Positions 60,921-64,000 of a stretch of DNA of 64,000 nucleotides are shown piece by piece. The notes under the pieces are model-generated. The model made no database searches. It was not told the DNA's origin and saw only the letters and a program-made list of their open reading frames with translations. Each line of letters opens with the position of its first letter. Position 1 is the stretch's first letter. Origin of the DNA: Robiginitomaculum antarcticum DSM 21748 (lineage in GTDB: Bacteria > Pseudomonadota > Alphaproteobacteria > Caulobacterales > Maricaulaceae); NCBI RefSeq assembly GCF_000365025.1, contig NZ_KB823011.1:62001-126000 (forward strand), read 5' to 3'. The position numbers were made by a program, and so were the translations under genes.

Positions 60921-61558
60921 GCGATAAACCGGTCCATTTGGAAGACCGCACCTCTGAGGGCGCGCGACTGTTTTCACCGACAGCGGCCCGTAATTGCGGC
61001 CCTATAGCAGACATTATCGCGCCGCAGATTAAGCCTGGCCAATGCGTTCTGGAAATTGCTTCCGGCACGGGGCAGCAGGCGATGGCGATTATCGACAAAG
61101 CTCTTGATATTTACTGGCAACCCAGTGATCCTGATGCGGCGTCGCGCGCCAGCGTTAAGACTTATATTGAAGCCGCGCCGCTGCGACTGTTAGACCCGTT
61201 AAATATTGACGTCACGCAGCCAAATTGGTGGGCGGCTTTGCCCCGAACCTATGATCACATGTTTTGCGCCAATATGATCCATATCGCGCCCGCCGCCGCA
61301 CTGCATGGACTCGCAAAGGGGGCGGGCGAATTGCTTCCACCCGGCGGCAATATCTGGCTTTATGGTCCGTTTTTGTTCGGCGACGATAGCGCACAGTCAA
61401 ATCTGACCTTTAATGACCGGTTAAAACAACGTGATCCCGCATGGGGCGTACGAGAGTTAGACTTTGTTAAGCCTATTTTTGCGAATGCAGGGCTAGACTG
61501 CGACCGTGTGACCGCTATGCCTGCAAATAATCACATTATTTGCCTGAAAAAACCCTAG
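60917..61558 (+). CDS. DUF938 family putative methyltransferase
   Basis: A 213-residue protein of the DUF938 family, with a methyltransferase-like fold. The glycine-rich motif I is VLEIASGTGQQAM. Further landmarks are YWQPSDPD, FCANMIHIAPAAALHGLAKGAGELLPPGGNIWLYGPF and NNHIICLKKP. The substrate is unknown. It overlaps the kinase stop by ATGA and is probably the last gene of the operon. Confidence 0.92.
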   Translation: MSDKPVHLEDRTSEGARLFSPTAARNCGPIADIIAPQIKPGQCVLEIASGTGQQAMAIIDKALDIYWQPSDPDAASRASVKTYIEAAPLRLLDPLNIDVTQPNWWAALPRTYDHMFCANMIHIAPAAALHGLAKGAGELLPPGGNIWLYGPFLFGDDSAQSNLTFNDRLKQRDPAWGVRELDFVKPIFANAGLDCDRVTAMPANNHIICLKKP

Positions 61559-61647
61559 CGACATACAACATGACGACTTTGTCATAATTTGGACATGTTT
61601 GTGTTATGCGCCAGGCTGCATGACACTAATAGCTAAGGACGATCACT

Positions 61648-63057
61648 ATGATTGCGACAGTCTTGAAATTTGCCGTAACGGGCGCGGGTGCTTTATGGCT
61701 TGGCACAGCCTATGGGGCTATGGCCACAGCGCAGACGGTTCCCGCTTCGCTAACCATGCCGTCCCCATCGGGCGATAAAATGCCCGACAGTGTGGCTGAT
61801 CTGATCGCCATTGTTAGCCAGTCTACGGTAAACGTCATTTCAATTGAAAACGGCACCGCTGCCGAAGGCGCGTCCATGGGACAGGGCTCCGGGTTTATCA
61901 TCAGTGCTGACGGCAAGGTCGTCACAAATTACCATGTCATCAGAGGCGGTGACAGTTACGAGATTAAGATGAGCGATGGCCGCATGTATAAGGCCCTCGT
62001 CATCGGAACGGATGAGGAAACGGATCTGGCTGTTTTACAAATTCAATCTTCCGACCCGTTTAAATTCGTCAAATTTTATCGTGGTAAGCCGCTGCGTGTG
62101 GGCGATTGGGTTTTAGCCATCGGTAATCCGTTCGGCATCGGACAAAGCTCCTCTGTCGGTATAATTTCCGCGCTTGGCCGTGACGCCGAGGGCAGCGGGC
62201 CCTATGTTGATTACCTTCAAACCGATGCCGTGATTAACCGCGGCAATTCCGGCGGCCCGCTTTATAATATGACGGGCGATGTCATTGCAGTGAATTCTGC
62301 TATTTACTCTCCAACAGGGGCCAGCGTCGGAATTGGTTATGCGATACCGCATGATATCGCCGAAGGTATAGTTTATGACCTTGTGACGAAAGGCAAAGTT
62401 AATCGCGGATTTTTCGGTGCAGCCCTGCGTACGGTCGAAGTCACAGCTGATGAAGATCCCAATTTTTTTCGGGAATATGTAACAGTTGAGGGTCTCGCGC
62501 CCGGCGGCCCCGCGCAAATTGCAGGCCTGAAGGTTGAAGATATTATCGTCAATATTAACGGATCGGCTGTTACTGACTCAGCGGAAGCCACCCGCAAAAT
62601 CGGGCGTATGCGCGCAGGTCAAACCGTGAGTTTTGATGTCTTCCGCAATAATGAAACGATGACTGTGCCGGTCACTCTGGCCGAGCGACCTGCCAAAGCC
62701 AAGGTCGACGCGCTGGCGGGCGTCGTGCCCGGTAGCGGGACACCGCAAGCCCCGACAGCGCCAAGCGGCGATACCGGATTAGGTCTGGTAGATTTGTCGA
62801 CTACATTTCGGGACAGTATTGGCATGCCGCGCGGTCAGGTCGGCGTTTATGTTGATACGGTCGCGCCCGGCACACATGCAGCGCGCAAAGGATTGCAATC
62901 CGGTATGATTTTGCTTGAGATTGATCAAAAACCTATTGCGTCAGTATCGCAATGGGAGAGCCTCATTGCCAAGGCGCGTAAAGCTGGAAAAACGAATATT
63001 TTACTTAAAGTCCGCACTTTAAACGGGTCGGAGAACTTCGTGGGCTTGCCCATATAA
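61648..63057 (+). CDS. DegP/HtrA-family periplasmic serine protease
   Basis: A 469-residue exported protease with a signal peptide (about 1-28), a trypsin-like domain with H96 (VTNYHVIRGG), D126 (ETDLAVLQI) and S201 (INRGNSGGPLYN), and two PDZ domains (about 255-345 and 375-465). It degrades or refolds damaged envelope proteins. The following two-component pair lies in the same direction. A possible direct-repeat operator (61579-61596) precedes it. The length is normal for the family. Confidence 0.94.
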   Translation: MIATVLKFAVTGAGALWLGTAYGAMATAQTVPASLTMPSPSGDKMPDSVADLIAIVSQSTVNVISIENGTAAEGASMGQGSGFIISADGKVVTNYHVIRGGDSYEIKMSDGRMYKALVIGTDEETDLAVLQIQSSDPFKFVKFYRGKPLRVGDWVLAIGNPFGIGQSSSVGIISALGRDAEGSGPYVDYLQTDAVINRGNSGGPLYNMTGDVIAVNSAIYSPTGASVGIGYAIPHDIAEGIVYDLVTKGKVNRGFFGAALRTVEVTADEDPNFFREYVTVEGLAPGGPAQIAGLKVEDIIVNINGSAVTDSAEATRKIGRMRAGQTVSFDVFRNNETMTVPVTLAERPAKAKVDALAGVVPGSGTPQAPTAPSGDTGLGLVDLSTTFRDSIGMPRGQVGVYVDTVAPGTHAARKGLQSGMILLEIDQKPIASVSQWESLIAKARKAGKTNILLKVRTLNGSENFVGLPI

Positions 63058-63115
63058 CGGCCTCATTGTCGCCGTCTTTGCACGGCAATCTATGCGGCCA
63101 GATAAAGGAAAAACG

Positions 63116-63787
63116 ATGAGAGTTTTGGTTGTAGAAGATGATGAAATCGCCGCGGAATATGTCCGCAAGGGATTAATGGAAGAGGGCCATGTTGTCGATC
63201 TGGCCCCTGACGGAGAAATCGGTCTGGAAATGGCTAAGGCCGCCGATTATGACGCCGTAATTCTAGACCGCATGCTGCCTAAACGCGACGGTCTGTCCGT
63301 TCTGTCGGCCATGCGTGAAGACGGCGATGCCACTCCGGTTCTGATTTTATCCGCGCTGGGCGAAGTCGATCACCGCGTCGAAGGCCTGCGTGCCGGCGGC
63401 GATGATTATCTGGCCAAGCCCTATAGCTTCACCGAACTCCTCGCCCGAGTCGAAGCCATTGGCCGGCGCAGCGATCCGACAGCCGCTGTGACCAAGCTGA
63501 AAGTCGCGGATCTTGAAATGGATCTGCTAGCCCGTACGGTCACTCGGGCAGGGCAGAATATTCTCCTACAGCCGCGCGAATTTCGTCTCCTAGAATGCTT
63601 GATGCGTCACGCCGGACGGGTTGTGACACGGACTATGTTGCTCGAAAAAGTATGGGATTACCACTTTGACCCCCAGACCAATGTCATTGACGTTCATATT
63701 TCCCGTTTGCGGGCCAAAATCGATAAAGAATTTGAATCCCCGCTTCTGCACACTGTGCGCGGGGCGGGTTATCGCTTGCAGCATTAA
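63116..63787 (+). CDS. OmpR-family response regulator downstream of the protease
   Basis: A 223-residue response regulator. The receiver has VEDDE, D51 in VILDRMLPKRDG and K101 in DYLAKPY. The DNA-binding domain has LQPREFRLLECLMRHAGRVVTRTMLLEKVWDYHFDPQTNVIDVHISRLR. The ATG at 63116 is chosen over one 24 bases earlier because AAAGGAAA precedes it. Such a regulator next to degP suggests envelope-stress control, as in the CpxR type, but the signal is unknown. Confidence 0.94.
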   Translation: MRVLVVEDDEIAAEYVRKGLMEEGHVVDLAPDGEIGLEMAKAADYDAVILDRMLPKRDGLSVLSAMREDGDATPVLILSALGEVDHRVEGLRAGGDDYLAKPYSFTELLARVEAIGRRSDPTAAVTKLKVADLEMDLLARTVTRAGQNILLQPREFRLLECLMRHAGRVVTRTMLLEKVWDYHFDPQTNVIDVHISRLRAKIDKEFESPLLHTVRGAGYRLQH

Positions 63788-63809
63788 TTAAGTCTGTCAA
63801 AACAGGCTT

Positions 63810-64000
63810 ATGCTCGGTGGTGTCCCCAGACTGATTAAAAGTACGGTGTTCAGGCTTAGCCTGATCGCCGCCGGTTTGTTTATTGCCTCTTCGGTGATTG
63901 TGCTGGGCTATATTTATTATGCCTCAGTCACGGCGCCGCTTAATGAGATTAAAAAAGAGATCGAAGCCGAGCTTGATGTCTTGGTGGCGGAGCATGAAAA
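63810..64000 (+). CDS. Sensor histidine kinase, N-terminal fragment
   Basis: Only the first 63 codons are in the window. After a short basic start (MLGGVPRLIKSTVFRL) there is a membrane helix (SLIAAGLFIASSVIVLGYIYY) and the beginning of an acidic periplasmic domain (NEIKKEIEAELDVLVAEHE). Position and layout mark it as the kinase partner of the preceding regulator. Its catalytic domain lies beyond the right edge. Confidence 0.8.
   Translation, partial: MLGGVPRLIKSTVFRLSLIAAGLFIASSVIVLGYIYYASVTAPLNEIKKEIEAELDVLVAEHE

Overview
The window is chromosomal DNA of an alphaproteobacterium, most likely a marine, dimorphic Caulobacterales/Maricaulales (Hyphomonadaceae-like) lineage. This is inferred from families that are largely alphaproteobacterial (DUF2336, MucR/Ros, PAS_5, DUF6456, DUF1491, a DivJ/PleC-like kinase), from a chromosomal RcGTA-type gene transfer agent (GTA) cluster, and from a tRNA-Gln with an alphaproteobacterial look. 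There are no rRNA genes, transposases or CRISPR arrays. Coding density is high and many genes overlap by ATGA or TAATG.

Layout. 1-5.2 kb: the 3' end of a TonB-dependent receptor, a TPR-sulfotransferase, an intergenic region with clustered DnaA boxes and a candidate structured RNA, SppA, and tRNA-Gln. 5.4-13.1 kb: a TonB energisation operon (two DUF3450 proteins, a long TtpC-like ExbB, a short ExbB, two ExbD, TonB, a TPR protein), followed by a second TonB with its own promoter. 13.1-16.7 kb: oligopeptidase B and a DUF2336 protein. 16.7-24.7 kb: a ten-gene Mrp cation/proton antiporter operon in which MrpA is split and three NuoL/M/N-like subunits occur. 24.7-28.6 kb: regulators (MucR, PAS_5, a stand-alone DnaA domain-IV protein, DUF6456, a single REC protein, MarR with a perfect palindromic operator) and SufE. 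28.6-42.5 kb: a lipoprotein, a cell-cycle-type histidine kinase, an orphan BcsB, DUF1491, release factor 3, a small AT-rich insert flanked by 21-bp direct repeats of the prfC 3' end, secreted PAN and CAP proteins, and a class A penicillin-binding protein.

43.0-57.3 kb: an almost complete GTA structural cluster (g1 to g15). It is interrupted between terminase and portal by a DUF2726 nuclease-like gene and a small unknown gene that has a perfect CtrA box upstream. 57.3-64 kb: a DnaJ/CbpA co-chaperone whose Shine-Dalgarno is buried in a hairpin (a possible RNA thermometer), then a PepSY protein with a two-component system, a DUF938 protein, a DegP-type protease and a second two-component system whose kinase runs off the end.

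How it fits together: the ExbB/ExbD/TonB operon would power outer-membrane receptors such as the one cut by the left edge. The Mrp antiporter suits life in salt water. Cell-cycle regulation (CtrA-like and DnaA-like sites, PleC/DivJ-like kinase, DnaA-IV protein) recurs. Envelope maintenance genes (SppA, PBP1A, DegP with its two-component system) fill the rest. No single wholly novel system is obvious. The best leads are the DnaA-box/structured-RNA region, the CtrA box and extra genes inside the GTA cluster, the prfC-flanked insert carrying a triplicated cysteine module, and the candidate RNA thermometer.
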